Origin: Marinobacter sp. NP-4(2019)
GTDB lineage: Bacteria > Pseudomonadota > Gammaproteobacteria > Pseudomonadales > Oleiphilaceae
DNA length: 64,000 nucleotides
Direction of reading: 5' to 3'
Assembly (NCBI RefSeq): GCF_003994855.1
Contig: NZ_CP034142.1
Coordinates: 3,782,001-3,846,000 of the forward strand
Under the pieces are notes generated by a model. That model saw nothing but the letters and a program-made list of their open reading frames with translations, was not told the origin of the DNA and ran no database searches. Both the position numbers and the translations under genes were made by a program. This document shows, in pieces, positions 35,745 to 44,653 of this stretch. The stretch's first letter is position 1. The number at the start of each line of letters is the position of its first letter.

Positions 35745-36867
35745 TGCGATAGGTCAGCTCGTCAATGCCCGCCGTGGCATGGTCGGCGGCTCTCCTCGCC
35801 GCCAGGATTCGGTCATGGTGCGACGATTTACTGCACACCGGATCGGCGTTGTCGGCGTTGCCGGTCAACAGGTAGGCCTGGCATCGGCAGCCGCCGAAAT
35901 CCTTGCCCTTTTCGTCACAGGAACGACAGGGCTCCGGCATCCAGCTGTCGCCCCGGTAATGATTAAAACCGGGACTGTCATACCAGATGGCATTGAGATC
36001 CATATCCCGTACATTCGGGAAATCAACAGGAAGCAATTTTGCGCTGTGACAAGGCAACGCCGTACCGTCCGGGGCCACGGTCAGGAACAGGCTGCCCCAG
36101 CCGTTCATGCAGGCCTTGGGGCGCTCCTCGTAGTAGTCCGGGGTGACGAAAATCAGCTTCATCGCCGAGCCACTGGCGGCCAGTTGCTGACGATACGCCT
36201 GGACTTCCGCTTCCGCCTTTTCCAGCTGTGCCCGGGAGGGCATCAGCCCCTCGCGGTTCTTGAATGCCCAGCCGTAATACTGGCAGGTGGCCAGCTCGAC
36301 GTAATCGGCGCCCAGGCGCTCGCACAACGCCATGATGTCATTCATCTGATGTATGTTATGGCGGTGGATCACGAAGTTAAGCACCATCGGGTAACCGGCC
36401 TCCTTCACTGCGCGGGCCATGGCCAGCTTCTGGTCGAAGGCCTTGCGGGAACCTGCCACCGCATTGTTGAGCTCCGGGTCGGACGCCTGGAAACTGACCT
36501 GGATATGGTCCAGACCCGCATCCCGGAAGGCATTCACCTTCGCTTCACTGAGCCCCAGGCCGGAGGTGATCAGGTTGCTGTAATATCCCAGGTGTCGTGC
36601 CTCGGCGATCAGCTCCGGCAGGTCCTGGCGCACCAGCGGCTCCCCGCCGGAAAACCCCAGCTGCGCGGCCCCCATGGCGCGCCCCTGGCGCAGTACATTC
36701 ACCCACTCTTCCGTGGTCAGTTCCTGCTCGGTGTTGGCAAAATCCAGCGGGTTGGAGCAGTAGGGACACTGCAGCGGGCAGCGGTAGGTCAACTCCGCCA
36801 GCAACCAGAGTGGTGGCCCCGCCTGATGCGGGTTACTGACCGTTTTGGCTGCCTCGGCACTAGTCAT
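35710..36867 (-). CDS. pqqE: PQQ biosynthesis radical SAM protein PqqE
   Basis: A 385-aa radical SAM enzyme that forms the Glu-Tyr C-C cross-link in the PqqA peptide. The SAM cluster motif is Cys30-x3-Cys34-x2-Cys37 (RCPLQCPYCSNP). The SPASM region has further Cys in KACMNGWGS, LPCHSAK and EPCRSCDEKGKDFGGCRCQ. The ATG at 36867 overlaps the pqqD stop (ATGA); a TTG five codons earlier is less likely. Works with PqqD as peptide chaperone. Confidence 0.96.
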   Translation of the reverse strand: MTSAEAAKTVSNPHQAGPPLWLLAELTYRCPLQCPYCSNPLDFANTEQELTTEEWVNVLRQGRAMGAAQLGFSGGEPLVRQDLPELIAEARHLGYYSNLITSGLGLSEAKVNAFRDAGLDHIQVSFQASDPELNNAVAGSRKAFDQKLAMARAVKEAGYPMVLNFVIHRHNIHQMNDIMALCERLGADYVELATCQYYGWAFKNREGLMPSRAQLEKAEAEVQAYRQQLAASGSAMKLIFVTPDYYEERPKACMNGWGSLFLTVAPDGTALPCHSAKLLPVDFPNVRDMDLNAIWYDSPGFNHYRGDSWMPEPCRSCDEKGKDFGGCRCQAYLLTGNADNADPVCSKSSHHDRILAARRAADHATAGIDELTYRNADNSRLFFRG

Positions 36868-37139
36868 GACATCTCGATCCAATGTTGCTGGCAGGCATCG
36901 CGGAGAAAGTCGCTCACATCCCCTTCAAGGGAACCGGCTTCCGGAAACTGCCGTTCGAGGGTTGCGATAATATCGGCCACACTGCGCTGGCCATCCACTT
37001 CGTTGAGAATAGCACCAGCGCTTCCATTCAGCTTCACCATCCCTTCCGGGTACAACAACACGTAGCAGTCCTGCACCGGCTCCCACTGGAAGCGGAAACC
37101 CGGGCGCAGGCGGGGCACCCTCGCCAGGCTGTCAGTCAC
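36864..37139 (-). CDS. pqqD: PQQ biosynthesis peptide chaperone PqqD
   Basis: A 91-aa PqqA-binding chaperone (RRE fold). The GTG at 37139 is chosen because it overlaps the pqqC stop codon (GTGA) and gives MTDSLARVPRLRPGFRFQWEP, the typical PqqD start; another GTG is one codon upstream. The motifs VLLYPEGMVKLNGSAGAIL and VSDFLRDACQQHWI are standard. A longer open frame upstream lies inside pqqC and is not used. Confidence 0.93.
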   Translation of the reverse strand: MTDSLARVPRLRPGFRFQWEPVQDCYVLLYPEGMVKLNGSAGAILNEVDGQRSVADIIATLERQFPEAGSLEGDVSDFLRDACQQHWIEMS

Positions 37140-37894
37140 CACAGCCCCCGGTGCCAGACCGGCTGATCGGTGACGGTGTGGTACGGTGGCGTCCGGTGCA
37201 GGTAAGCCATAGTCAGGGCATCCAACATAGACCATAAGATATCCAGTTTGAATTGAAGGATTTCCAGGGCACGGGCCTGGGAGGCAGCCGTGGTGAAACT
37301 GTCCAAGGTGATGGTCAGGCCATGTTCCACATCCCGTCGGGCTTCCGAGAGCCGTTTACGGAAATAGCGGTACCCGCTCTCTTCTATCCAGGGATAGTGT
37401 TGCGGCCAGCTGTCCAGCCGGGACTGGTGGATCTCCGGTGCGAACAGCTCGGTCAGCGAGGAACAGGCCGCTTCCTGCCAGGTCGCCCGGCGGGCAAAAT
37501 TCAGGTAAGCATCCACCGCAAAACGGACACCGGGCAGCACATGGCGCTGATCAATGACTTCTTCCCGGCTCAACCCCACCGCTTCGGCCAGACACAACCA
37601 GGCCTCAATACCGCCCTCGTCACCACCATGACCGTCGTGGTCCAGTATCCGTTGCAACCAGATCCGGCGTACGCTGGCGTCCGGACAATTGGCCATGATC
37701 GCGGCGTCTTTCCGGGGGATATTGATCTGGTAGTAATACCGGTTGGCCACCCAGCCGCGAATCTGTTCCGGCGTGCATTGCCCGCCGTACATGGCTTTAT
37801 GGTACGGGTGGTGGATGTGGTAATACTGTCCTTTATCCCGCAGGGCCTGTTCAAAGTCCGTACGGTTCATGGCGGTGTTGGCTTTGGCGTTCAT
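37136..37894 (-). CDS. pqqC: Pyrroloquinoline-quinone synthase PqqC
   Basis: A 252-aa cofactor-less oxidase that catalyses the last step, ring closure and eight-electron oxidation of AHQQ to PQQ. The all-helical heme-oxygenase-like fold is suggested by YYHIHHPYHKAMYGGQCTPE, the WVANRYYYQINIPRKDAAIMANC stretch (in two parts W-V-A-N-R-Y-Y-Y and I-P-R-K-D-A-A) and DHDGHGGDEGGIEAWL. The ATG overlaps the pqqB stop (ATGA). Confidence 0.96.
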   Translation of the reverse strand: MNAKANTAMNRTDFEQALRDKGQYYHIHHPYHKAMYGGQCTPEQIRGWVANRYYYQINIPRKDAAIMANCPDASVRRIWLQRILDHDGHGGDEGGIEAWLCLAEAVGLSREEVIDQRHVLPGVRFAVDAYLNFARRATWQEAACSSLTELFAPEIHQSRLDSWPQHYPWIEESGYRYFRKRLSEARRDVEHGLTITLDSFTTAASQARALEILQFKLDILWSMLDALTMAYLHRTPPYHTVTDQPVWHRGLW

Positions 37895-38820
37895 GGCTGC
37901 CCCGACAGGTCAATGTGCATTCCGTCCCAGGACACCTCAATCCCATGGCGCGTCAATTCCGCACGCTCCGGGGAGTCCTCGTTCAGGATCGGGTTGGTGT
38001 TGTTGATATGAATCAGGATCTTGCGCTTCGCCGGCATGGTATCAAGCACTTCCATCATGCCCCCGGGGCCACTCTGGGCCAGGTGCCCCATGGCCTGACC
38101 GGTTTTCGTGCCGACCTCCTGGCGGATCATTTCGTCATCATGCCAGACGGTGCCGTCCACCATCAGCACATCGGCCTTGCGCATCCAGGCCAGGATCCGT
38201 GCATCCGGCTCACCCAGCCCGGGCGCATAGAGCACGGTCTGCCCGGTGCGGGTATCCTCCAGAAACACCCCGATATTATCCCCCGGATGCGGATTGTCCC
38301 GACGCGGTGAATAAGGCGGTGCGTTGCTTAGCAGCGGGATTGCGGTGAGCCTCAGGGAAGGCGCGCAGGGAACGGTGAACGACTCGTTCTCAGTGGCGGG
38401 TATTTCCCGCCAGTTCAGGCCGCCATTCCAGTGTTCCAGCATCCGGAACAACGGAAAACCGCCATTTAGATCCTCATGAACCTGCTCCGTGCACCAGACA
38501 TCCAGCGGCAGACCCTCGCGCAGGGTCAACAGACCGGTGGTGTGGTCTACCTGGCTATCAATCAACAGTACGGCGCTGATGCCGGTGTCCCGCAGTGCCC
38601 TGGCAGGCTGCATGGCCGGGAAAGATGCCAACTGGGCCCGAATATCCGGCGAGGCGTTAAAGAGAATCCAGTGTTCGCCATCTTCGCTGACCGCGATGGA
38701 GGATTGGGTTCGCGCCCGGGCATTCAGTGTGCCTTTGCGGAAACCGTCACAATTGGAGCAATTGCAGTTCCACTGGGGAAAACCGCCCCCGGCCGCGGAA
38801 CCAAGTACATGGATGTGCAT
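37891..38820 (-). CDS. pqqB: PQQ biosynthesis protein PqqB
   Basis: A 309-aa metallo-beta-lactamase-fold protein, an iron hydroxylase acting on the cross-linked Glu-Tyr intermediate. Seen: GSAAGGGFPQWNCNC, SIAVSEDGEHW, LIDSQVDHTTGLLTLREG (with the metal-binding Asp-His), and C-terminal HINNTNPILNEDSPER. Length is standard. It follows pqqA with a hairpin in between. Confidence 0.96.
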   Translation of the reverse strand: MHIHVLGSAAGGGFPQWNCNCSNCDGFRKGTLNARARTQSSIAVSEDGEHWILFNASPDIRAQLASFPAMQPARALRDTGISAVLLIDSQVDHTTGLLTLREGLPLDVWCTEQVHEDLNGGFPLFRMLEHWNGGLNWREIPATENESFTVPCAPSLRLTAIPLLSNAPPYSPRRDNPHPGDNIGVFLEDTRTGQTVLYAPGLGEPDARILAWMRKADVLMVDGTVWHDDEMIRQEVGTKTGQAMGHLAQSGPGGMMEVLDTMPAKRKILIHINNTNPILNEDSPERAELTRHGIEVSWDGMHIDLSGQP

Positions 38821-38839
38821 GAGAAGAACTCCGGAAGCA

Positions 38840-38869
38840 AAACGGCCAGCGTCGAAAGGCTGGCCGTTT
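38840..38869 (-). terminator. Hairpin (partial terminator) between pqqA and pqqB
   Basis: AAACGGCCAGC pairs perfectly with GCTGGCCGTTT (11 bp) around an 8-base loop. It is followed on the minus strand by TTTT with the pqqB start 20 bases on. It probably attenuates read-through or stabilises the pqqA mRNA, giving more substrate peptide than enzymes. The effect is inferred. Confidence 0.7.
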
Positions 38870-38875
38870 CGGCTT

Positions 38876-38947
38876 TCAGCGGTTGGCGAAGTACATGGTG
38901 ACTTCGAAACCGATGCGCAGATCTTCGTAGGCTGGTTTGGTCCACAT
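38876..38947 (-). CDS. pqqA: PQQ precursor peptide PqqA
   Basis: A 23-residue peptide, MWTKPAYEDLRIGFEVTMYF then ANR, the ribosomal precursor of PQQ. Glu15 and Tyr19 (E-V-T-M-Y) are the residues fused to form PQQ. The start ATG follows AGAGGTAAGCATT. It heads pqqABCDE(H) on the minus strand. Its length and motif are diagnostic. Confidence 0.97.
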   Translation of the reverse strand: MWTKPAYEDLRIGFEVTMYFANR

Positions 38948-39048
38948 AATGCTTACCTCTATTGTCATGATTGTTAGCGCATTCAGGGTGAATCAGCGGC
39001 TGTGCCGATAACTCATTTCTCATCCTAGCGGCGGTGGTAAAAGAGCCA

Positions 39049-39066
39049 TATGGTACTTTGGCACTG
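39049..39066 (-). promoter_or_regulatory. Shared upstream element (copy F) before pqqA
   Basis: The plus strand reads ATGGTACTTTGGCACTG, close to the copy near 59580 (ATAGTACTTTGGTGCC). It lies about 110 bp upstream of pqqA. It belongs to a group of six look-alike sites found in this region. Functional assignment is inference. Confidence 0.4.
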
Positions 39067-39126
39067 TTTTCGGACCTCCCTAAGTTGAAGGCTGACAACA
39101 TCTAAACAATGCACCTTTCCAGCCAA

Positions 39127-39151
39127 CAAAAAAAGGCCCCTGTAGGAGCCT
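39127..39151 (-). terminator. Rho-independent terminator of the aldehyde dehydrogenase gene
   Basis: On the minus strand AGGCTCC pairs with GGGGCCT around TACA, followed by seven T. It lies 134 bp beyond the stop codon of the aldehyde dehydrogenase gene. A second GC hairpin (GGGCCC arms) stands at 39248-39272, right after the stop. Confidence 0.75.
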
Positions 39152-39284
39152 AAAGAGAGTGACAAAGAAAAACCCGACTCTCTTTCGAGAGCCCCCCGAC
39201 CAGTCGCCGGGGCATGAAAACGCACATCCGTTGTGCTGGCCCATGCGCGGGCCCGTGTGGAGGGGCCCGCCCGTCGCTTCCCAA

Positions 39285-40805
39285 TCAGAAGAAGCCCAGT
39301 GGGTTGGTGTCGTAGCTCACCAGCATGTTCTTGGTTTGCTGGTAATGATCCAACGCCATCTTGTGGGTTTCACGACCAACACCGGACTTCTTGTAACCAC
39401 CAAAGGCAGCGTGCGCCGGGTAGGCGTGGTAGCAGTTCATCCATACCCGACCAGCCTGGATGGCGCGGCCCATGCGGTAGGCGCGATTGGTGTCACGAGT
39501 CCAGACGCCGGCACCCAGACCGAACTCGGTGTCATTGGCGATGGCCAGGGCTTCTTCCTCGGTCTTGAAGGTGGTCACACCCACCACCGGTCCGAAGATT
39601 TCTTCCTGGAACACGCGCATCTTGTTGTCGCCCTTGAACAGGGTCGGCTGGATGTAGAAGCCGTTGTTGAACTCGACGCCGAGATCTTCGCGATCACCGC
39701 CGGTCAGCACTTCAGCGCCTTCTTCCTTACCGATGGCGAGGTAGGACATGATCTTGTCGAACTGTTCCTTGCTGGCCTGGGCACCAACCTGAACGTCGGT
39801 ATCGAGCGGGTTGCCACGCTTGATGGCCTTGGTCCGCTCTACGACCTTGGCCATGAACTCGTCATACATGTCTTCCTGCACCAGAGCACGGGACGGACAG
39901 GTACAGACTTCGCCCTGGTTGAAGAACGCCAGCACGAGGCCCTCGACACACTTGTCGAGAAACTCAGGCTCGGCCTTCATCACGTCGGAGAAATAGATGT
40001 TCGGCGATTTGCCACCCAGCTCGACGGTCGATGGAATGATGTTCTCGGCAGCACACTTGAGGATGTGCGAGCCCACGGGGGTAGAGCCGGTGAAGGCAAT
40101 CTTGGCGATACGCTTGCTGGTCGCCAGCGCCTGACCGGCTTCGATGCCGTAGCCGTTGACGATGTTCAGCACACCCGGTGGCAGCAGGTCACCGATGATC
40201 TCCATCAGTACCAGAATACTGGCAGGCGTCTGCTCGGCCGGCTTGAGCACCGTGCAGTTACCGGCAGCCAGGCAGGGCCCCAGTTTCCAGGCAGCCATCA
40301 GCAGCGGGAAGTTCCAGGGAATGATCTGGCCCACAACACCCAGCGGCTCATGGAAATGGTACGCCACGGTATTCTGGTCGATCTCCCCCATGTGACCTTC
40401 CTGGGCACGGATACAGCCGGCAAAATAACGGAAATGATCCGCAGCCAGCGGGATATCGGCATTCAGGGTTTCACGGACGGCTTTACCGTTATCCCAGGTC
40501 TCGGCAACCGCGAGCCTTTCCAGGTTGGCTTCAATGCGGTCCGCAATTTTCAACAGGATGTTGGAACGTTCCTGGGCAGAGGTTTTGCCCCAGGCCGGCG
40601 CGGCCTTGTGGGCGGCATCCAGTGCCAGTTCAATGTCTTCCGCGGTGGAGCGTGGAATCTCACAAATAACATCTCCGGTCACCGGCGTGATGTTCTCGAA
40701 ATACTGGCCTTTCACCGGGGCGACCCACTCGCCGCCGATGTAGTTCTCGTAACGGGGTTTGAAGGAGACGACGGAGCCTTCCTTTCCTGGTTGTGCGTAG
40801 ATCAT
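39285..40805 (-). CDS. exaC: NAD+-dependent aldehyde dehydrogenase, ExaC/PedI-like
   Basis: A 506-aa cytosolic aldehyde dehydrogenase that oxidises the aldehyde made by the quinoprotein alcohol dehydrogenases to the acid. Seen: PWNFPLLMAAWKLGPCLAAGN, FTGSTPVGSHI, the catalytic ELGGKSPNI Glu and NQGEVCTC with Cys301, and EIFGPVVGVTTF. C-terminal YHAYPAHAAFGGYKKSGVGRE is typical of the ExaC/AldA group. The symbol rests on the location next to pqq and exa genes. A candidate regulatory element lies 124 bp upstream. Confidence 0.9.
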   Translation of the reverse strand: MIYAQPGKEGSVVSFKPRYENYIGGEWVAPVKGQYFENITPVTGDVICEIPRSTAEDIELALDAAHKAAPAWGKTSAQERSNILLKIADRIEANLERLAVAETWDNGKAVRETLNADIPLAADHFRYFAGCIRAQEGHMGEIDQNTVAYHFHEPLGVVGQIIPWNFPLLMAAWKLGPCLAAGNCTVLKPAEQTPASILVLMEIIGDLLPPGVLNIVNGYGIEAGQALATSKRIAKIAFTGSTPVGSHILKCAAENIIPSTVELGGKSPNIYFSDVMKAEPEFLDKCVEGLVLAFFNQGEVCTCPSRALVQEDMYDEFMAKVVERTKAIKRGNPLDTDVQVGAQASKEQFDKIMSYLAIGKEEGAEVLTGGDREDLGVEFNNGFYIQPTLFKGDNKMRVFQEEIFGPVVGVTTFKTEEEALAIANDTEFGLGAGVWTRDTNRAYRMGRAIQAGRVWMNCYHAYPAHAAFGGYKKSGVGRETHKMALDHYQQTKNMLVSYDTNPLGFF

Positions 40806-41309
40806 GGTGTCGACCTCTTGTTGTGTTTGTCGCTTGGCAACGCGGCCTTTCGCGTTTACCTGTTCAATGTAGACCTACAAACCGGTTAGTTGAATGATTC
40901 GATGGAGGCGAAAAACTCCTCCCTTGGTAGTAGGTGACAGGAGGACCGTGGCAGCACTGCGCTCATCGGTATCAACTTTATCGGTAAATCTTCTGCTATT
41001 CGGGAAAGCCACTCGGTTATGCGACATTTGGCAGACTTTAGTTTTGGAGGGTTGTTGTTAGGCCGGACATTCTTTATATTTAATTAGCAAAAATAAGTAT
41101 TGCATTGCGAAACCATAAATCAATTAAATTTCGCTGTGCGAAACATAGTCGGGTGTCCACGGTATCTGCCGGATTACTCGCCTTTATTTTTGCAGTGTCA
41201 TCCAGCACCCACAGTTTGGATGTGCTGTCGATTTTGCACCGGTCGCTATCTTATGTGTCTTCATTGGCAATAGGTCTCGCGACCGGACAACCACACAGGA
41301 CAAAGTACG
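40806..41309. promoter_or_regulatory. Divergent regulatory region between exaC and the TRAP genes, with element copy B
   Basis: About 500 bp with no convincing gene. It should hold the promoters of exaC (minus) and the TAXI-TRAP unit (plus). Element copy B, CTCCCTTGGTAGTAGGTGA, lies at 40918-40937. A half-site CGGGAA of the palindrome found before the dehydrogenases is at 41001-41006. The part from 41070 to 41150 is AT-rich and contains the repeated octamer TGCGAAAC. A TTG-initiated frame of 70 codons at its right end lacks a ribosome-binding site and is not called. Confidence 0.45.
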
Positions 41310-42470
41310 ATGCATAAAATCAACAAAAGTCTGCTCGTCGGTGTATTGAGTGCCGCACCGCTGTTCGCCCATAGTGCCGAGAATGTCGAACTGCCCGGCA
41401 CCCTCGCAATGACTGCGTACGGAACCGGGTCGGCGGGTTACACCCAGATGGTGTCCATCGGCAACCTGCTACAAAACGAATACGGCACCTCGGTCCGTAT
41501 TCTGCCCGGTGAAAATGACGTATCCCGCATGACGCCGTTGCGGATGGGGCGGGTTCCACTCTGCGCCTGCGGTATTGCCAGCTACTACGGCTCGGAAGGT
41601 GTATTGCTCTTTGCCCATCCCGATTGGGGACCGCAACCTATTCGCCTGATCAGCACATCCACTGCCAGCTTTGGCCTGGGTATTGCGGTCGCCGGTGATA
41701 TCAACGTAAAAACACCGGCAGATCTGAAAGGCAAGCGAGTATCTTACGTTCGTGGTGACGATGCCCTGAACATTGGCACCGAGGCCTTCCTGGCTTTTGG
41801 AGGGCTGACCTGGGATGACGTCGAACGGGTGGAATTTCCGGGTTATGGCCGCGCCTTTGAAGGCATTGTGGCCGACCAGGCTGACGTGGCCTTTACCATG
41901 AGCGTGGCTCCGCCAGCGCAGCAACTGGCCGCCAGCCCAAGGGGCATCGTGTGGCCGGAACTGGATCCCGAAAATAAAGAAGGATGGAAACGACTCCAGA
42001 CCGTAGCGCCCTATTTTCAGCCCCACAATGTCACGGCAGCTGCCGGTGAGGACTATGGCAAGGACAGCCCGTGGATCGGCGCCAGCTATCCCTATCCGAT
42101 ACTGGTCGGTAATGAGAGCCTGGACGATAAAATCGCCAGCAGCCTTATCCGTGTGCTGATTGAGGATCACGACAAGTACAAGGACGCCGCCCCTGGCAAT
42201 GCGGGTTACTCACTTGAGAATCAGAACATGCAGTGGGTGATTCCTTATCACGACGCAGTCGTCGAGTATTACAAGGAAATCGGACACTGGACCGATGCCA
42301 TGCAGGCGCACCAGGATAAGCTGATCAAACGTCAGGAAATTCTGCAAGCCACCTGGAAAACGTTCAAGGATTCCAATCCGCCTGCAGACGAAGACGCATT
42401 CCGCAGCGGTTGGATGAAAGCCCGTGCCAAAGCACTGGAAGCAGAGGGCATGGAGCCCGTATTCCGTTAA
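41310..42470 (+). CDS. TAXI-type TRAP transporter substrate-binding protein
   Basis: A 386-aa periplasmic solute receptor. N-terminal signal peptide MHKINKSLLVGVLSAAPLFAHSA. The mature start LPGTLAMTAYGTGSAGYTQMVSIGNLL corresponds to the TAXI-family motif, followed by GMRVP-like sequence RMGRVPLCACG. The ligand is unknown; characterised TAXI proteins bind small organic acids such as glutamate. The fused permease gene follows 96 bp later. The unit sits inside the alcohol-oxidation region, so a link with alcohols, their acid products or cofactors is possible but not shown. Confidence 0.82.
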   Translation: MHKINKSLLVGVLSAAPLFAHSAENVELPGTLAMTAYGTGSAGYTQMVSIGNLLQNEYGTSVRILPGENDVSRMTPLRMGRVPLCACGIASYYGSEGVLLFAHPDWGPQPIRLISTSTASFGLGIAVAGDINVKTPADLKGKRVSYVRGDDALNIGTEAFLAFGGLTWDDVERVEFPGYGRAFEGIVADQADVAFTMSVAPPAQQLAASPRGIVWPELDPENKEGWKRLQTVAPYFQPHNVTAAAGEDYGKDSPWIGASYPYPILVGNESLDDKIASSLIRVLIEDHDKYKDAAPGNAGYSLENQNMQWVIPYHDAVVEYYKEIGHWTDAMQAHQDKLIKRQEILQATWKTFKDSNPPADEDAFRSGWMKARAKALEAEGMEPVFR

Positions 42471-42566
42471 GACCTGCGCCATGACGCCGGGGTTCCTTTG
42501 CCGAGAAGTCAACGGTGCCCCGGCGCTTTCCATTCTTCTCCTTAATGCTCCGGAGCCGATGATCAC

Positions 42567-44555
42567 ATGAGCCTGCCTCAGGAAAAAACCGTAAATACGG
42601 GTAAAATATCCGGTATCCGTCAATTGGAGGGATTCTGGCTCTGGGTGCCCCGCGTGGCGACCCTGGCGCTGACCCTGCTGGCGATCGATTACCTGTTTAA
42701 CCTTGGCCTGTTCACCATTGTCACGGCGGTGGAAAGCCAGTTCTTCTATACCGTGGTAGCGTTGATGCTGCCACTGGTTTTTGTACTCTGGCCAGCCGCA
42801 AGCAGGGCCTCACACTCGACAGTGCCCTGGTACGATGTAGTGCTGTTCCTGTTTTCGGCGGCAGTGTGCGGCTTCTTCGTGGTTAACGCGGAACGGATTC
42901 TGGACAGTGGCTGGGAGTACGCAGCACCAGATCACGCCATAGTGATGAGCTTCCTGTTGTGGGGCGTGATTTTTGAAGCAGCTCGGCGGGCCGGTGGCTG
43001 GCCGATCGGCATCATTGTCGGGCTTGCAAGTCTGTATCCGATATTCGCCGATGTGATGCCGGGGCCGATTCAGGGTTTTCCATCCTCGCCCTCCCAAACC
43101 GCCATCTATCACGCCATGAGCCGTGAAAGCGTTATGGGTATCCCGCTGCAGGCGTTTGCCAACCTGGTTATCGGCTTTCTGTTGTTCGGCGTGGCCTTGC
43201 AGCAGACCGGTGGAGGCAAGTTCTTTATCAACCTGGCCTTTGCCCTGCTGGGGCATGTCCGGGGCGGCCCGGCCAAGGTTGCGGTCTTCTCCAGCGGTCT
43301 GATGGGCTCCATGAGCGGCAGTGTGATCACCAACGTGCTTACCACCGGCGTGCTGTCCATCCCCGCCATGCGACGGGTTGGTTTCGGGCGTTCCTACGCG
43401 GCTGGTGTCGAAGCCTGTGCCTCTACCGGGGGTGTGCTGATGCCGCCGGTTATGGGGGCAACAGCATTTATCATGGCCAGCTTCCTGAATATTCCTTACG
43501 GTACCATTGCGTTGGCGGCGGTGGTTCCTTCGTTCCTGTATTTCATGGGGCTGTTTATCCAGATTGATGCCTACGCTGCTCGCCACGACCTCAAAGGCCT
43601 GCCAGCGGATGAGCTGCCTTCCCTCCGCCAGACCCTGAAAGAAGGCTGGTACTTCATTTTCGTCTTCGTGCTACTGATCTGGCTGCTGTTTTTCCTGCGG
43701 CGGGAGGCAACTGCGCCTTTCTACGCCACGGCCTTACTGCTGGTGATCAACCAGGTGCTGCCATACCAGCGCTGGAGCTGGAAGGAGGTAAAAAACTTCT
43801 TTTCCAGTGCCGGCAAGCTGTTCGCAGAGCTCATCGCGATTCTGACGGGTGTCGGTTTGCTGGTTGGGGCGTTGTCGGTAACCGGTATGTCGGGCACCAT
43901 CGCCAACGACCTGATTTTCCTGGCCGGTGGCAACACCCTGGTGCTGCTGCTTATGGGGGCGGCGACCAGCTTCATTCTGGGTATCGGAATGACCGTCACG
44001 GCGGCCTATATTTTCCTGGCGGTGGCCCTGGCTCCGGCGTTGATCAACGGTGGCGGTATGGATCCACTGGCAGTCCACCTGTTCATCCTGTACTGGGGCA
44101 TGCTGAGCTTCATCACTCCGCCGGTGGCCCTGGGCGCCTTTGCCGCTGCTTCGGTGGCAGGTGCGCGGGCGATGGAAACCGGCTTCCAGGCTATGAAGCT
44201 GGGTAGCGTGATTTACTTCATTCCGTTCCTGTTCGTGTTGAACCCGGCGCTGATACTCCAGGGAACCTGGAATGAGATTCTGGTGGTACTGTCCCAGGCT
44301 GTTGTTGGTGTCGCATTGATTGCAGGCGGCATGCAGGGTTACCTGTTGGGCGTTGGCAACCTGTCGCTTTATCGGGTGCTCCAGTGGCCCATACGTCTGG
44401 CGTTGATTGCAGGCGGTATGCTGTTGGCAATCCCCGGAGGTGGTCCGGTACCCTTTACCAACCTGGAATTGACAATGATCAGCGCGGTGCTGATTGTGCC
44501 CGCTCTCGCACTGGTGTGGTGGTCTAACCGGAGTGAGACGCAGGCTGTGATGTAA
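42567..44555 (+). CDS. TRAP transporter fused permease (DctQM type)
   Basis: A 662-aa inner-membrane protein in which the small (DctQ) and large (DctM) permease subunits are fused, as is normal for TAXI systems. About 16 or more hydrophobic segments. Signatures include GGGKFFINLAFALLGHVRGGPAK, SGLMGSMSGSVITNVLTTG, and ASTGGVLMPPVMGATAFIMA. It works with the receptor encoded upstream, using the Na+ gradient. A bidirectional terminator follows. Confidence 0.88.
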   Translation: MSLPQEKTVNTGKISGIRQLEGFWLWVPRVATLALTLLAIDYLFNLGLFTIVTAVESQFFYTVVALMLPLVFVLWPAASRASHSTVPWYDVVLFLFSAAVCGFFVVNAERILDSGWEYAAPDHAIVMSFLLWGVIFEAARRAGGWPIGIIVGLASLYPIFADVMPGPIQGFPSSPSQTAIYHAMSRESVMGIPLQAFANLVIGFLLFGVALQQTGGGKFFINLAFALLGHVRGGPAKVAVFSSGLMGSMSGSVITNVLTTGVLSIPAMRRVGFGRSYAAGVEACASTGGVLMPPVMGATAFIMASFLNIPYGTIALAAVVPSFLYFMGLFIQIDAYAARHDLKGLPADELPSLRQTLKEGWYFIFVFVLLIWLLFFLRREATAPFYATALLLVINQVLPYQRWSWKEVKNFFSSAGKLFAELIAILTGVGLLVGALSVTGMSGTIANDLIFLAGGNTLVLLLMGAATSFILGIGMTVTAAYIFLAVALAPALINGGGMDPLAVHLFILYWGMLSFITPPVALGAFAAASVAGARAMETGFQAMKLGSVIYFIPFLFVLNPALILQGTWNEILVVLSQAVVGVALIAGGMQGYLLGVGNLSLYRVLQWPIRLALIAGGMLLAIPGGGPVPFTNLELTMISAVLIVPALALVWWSNRSETQAVM

Positions 44556-44587
44556 GTACAGGCGCTACGCGTCAAACCTGATACACC

Positions 44588-44625
44588 AAAAAAAGAGGGT
44601 TGCCCGAAGGCAACCCTCTTTTCAA
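44588..44625. terminator. Bidirectional Rho-independent terminator
   Basis: A perfect 10-bp stem GAGGGTTGCC / GGCAACCCTC with CGAA loop is flanked by A tract and T tract on both sides. It serves the TRAP permease gene (plus) and the convergent quinoprotein dehydrogenase gene (minus). Confidence 0.93.
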
Positions 44626-44653
44626 CCAATGATAAGTTGCTGTCAGATAATAA

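Noticed and set aside
41105..41317. 70-codon plus-strand frame before the TAXI receptor gene
   Set aside because: It begins with TTG, has no ribosome-binding site, lies in an AT-rich promoter region and overlaps the next gene's start.
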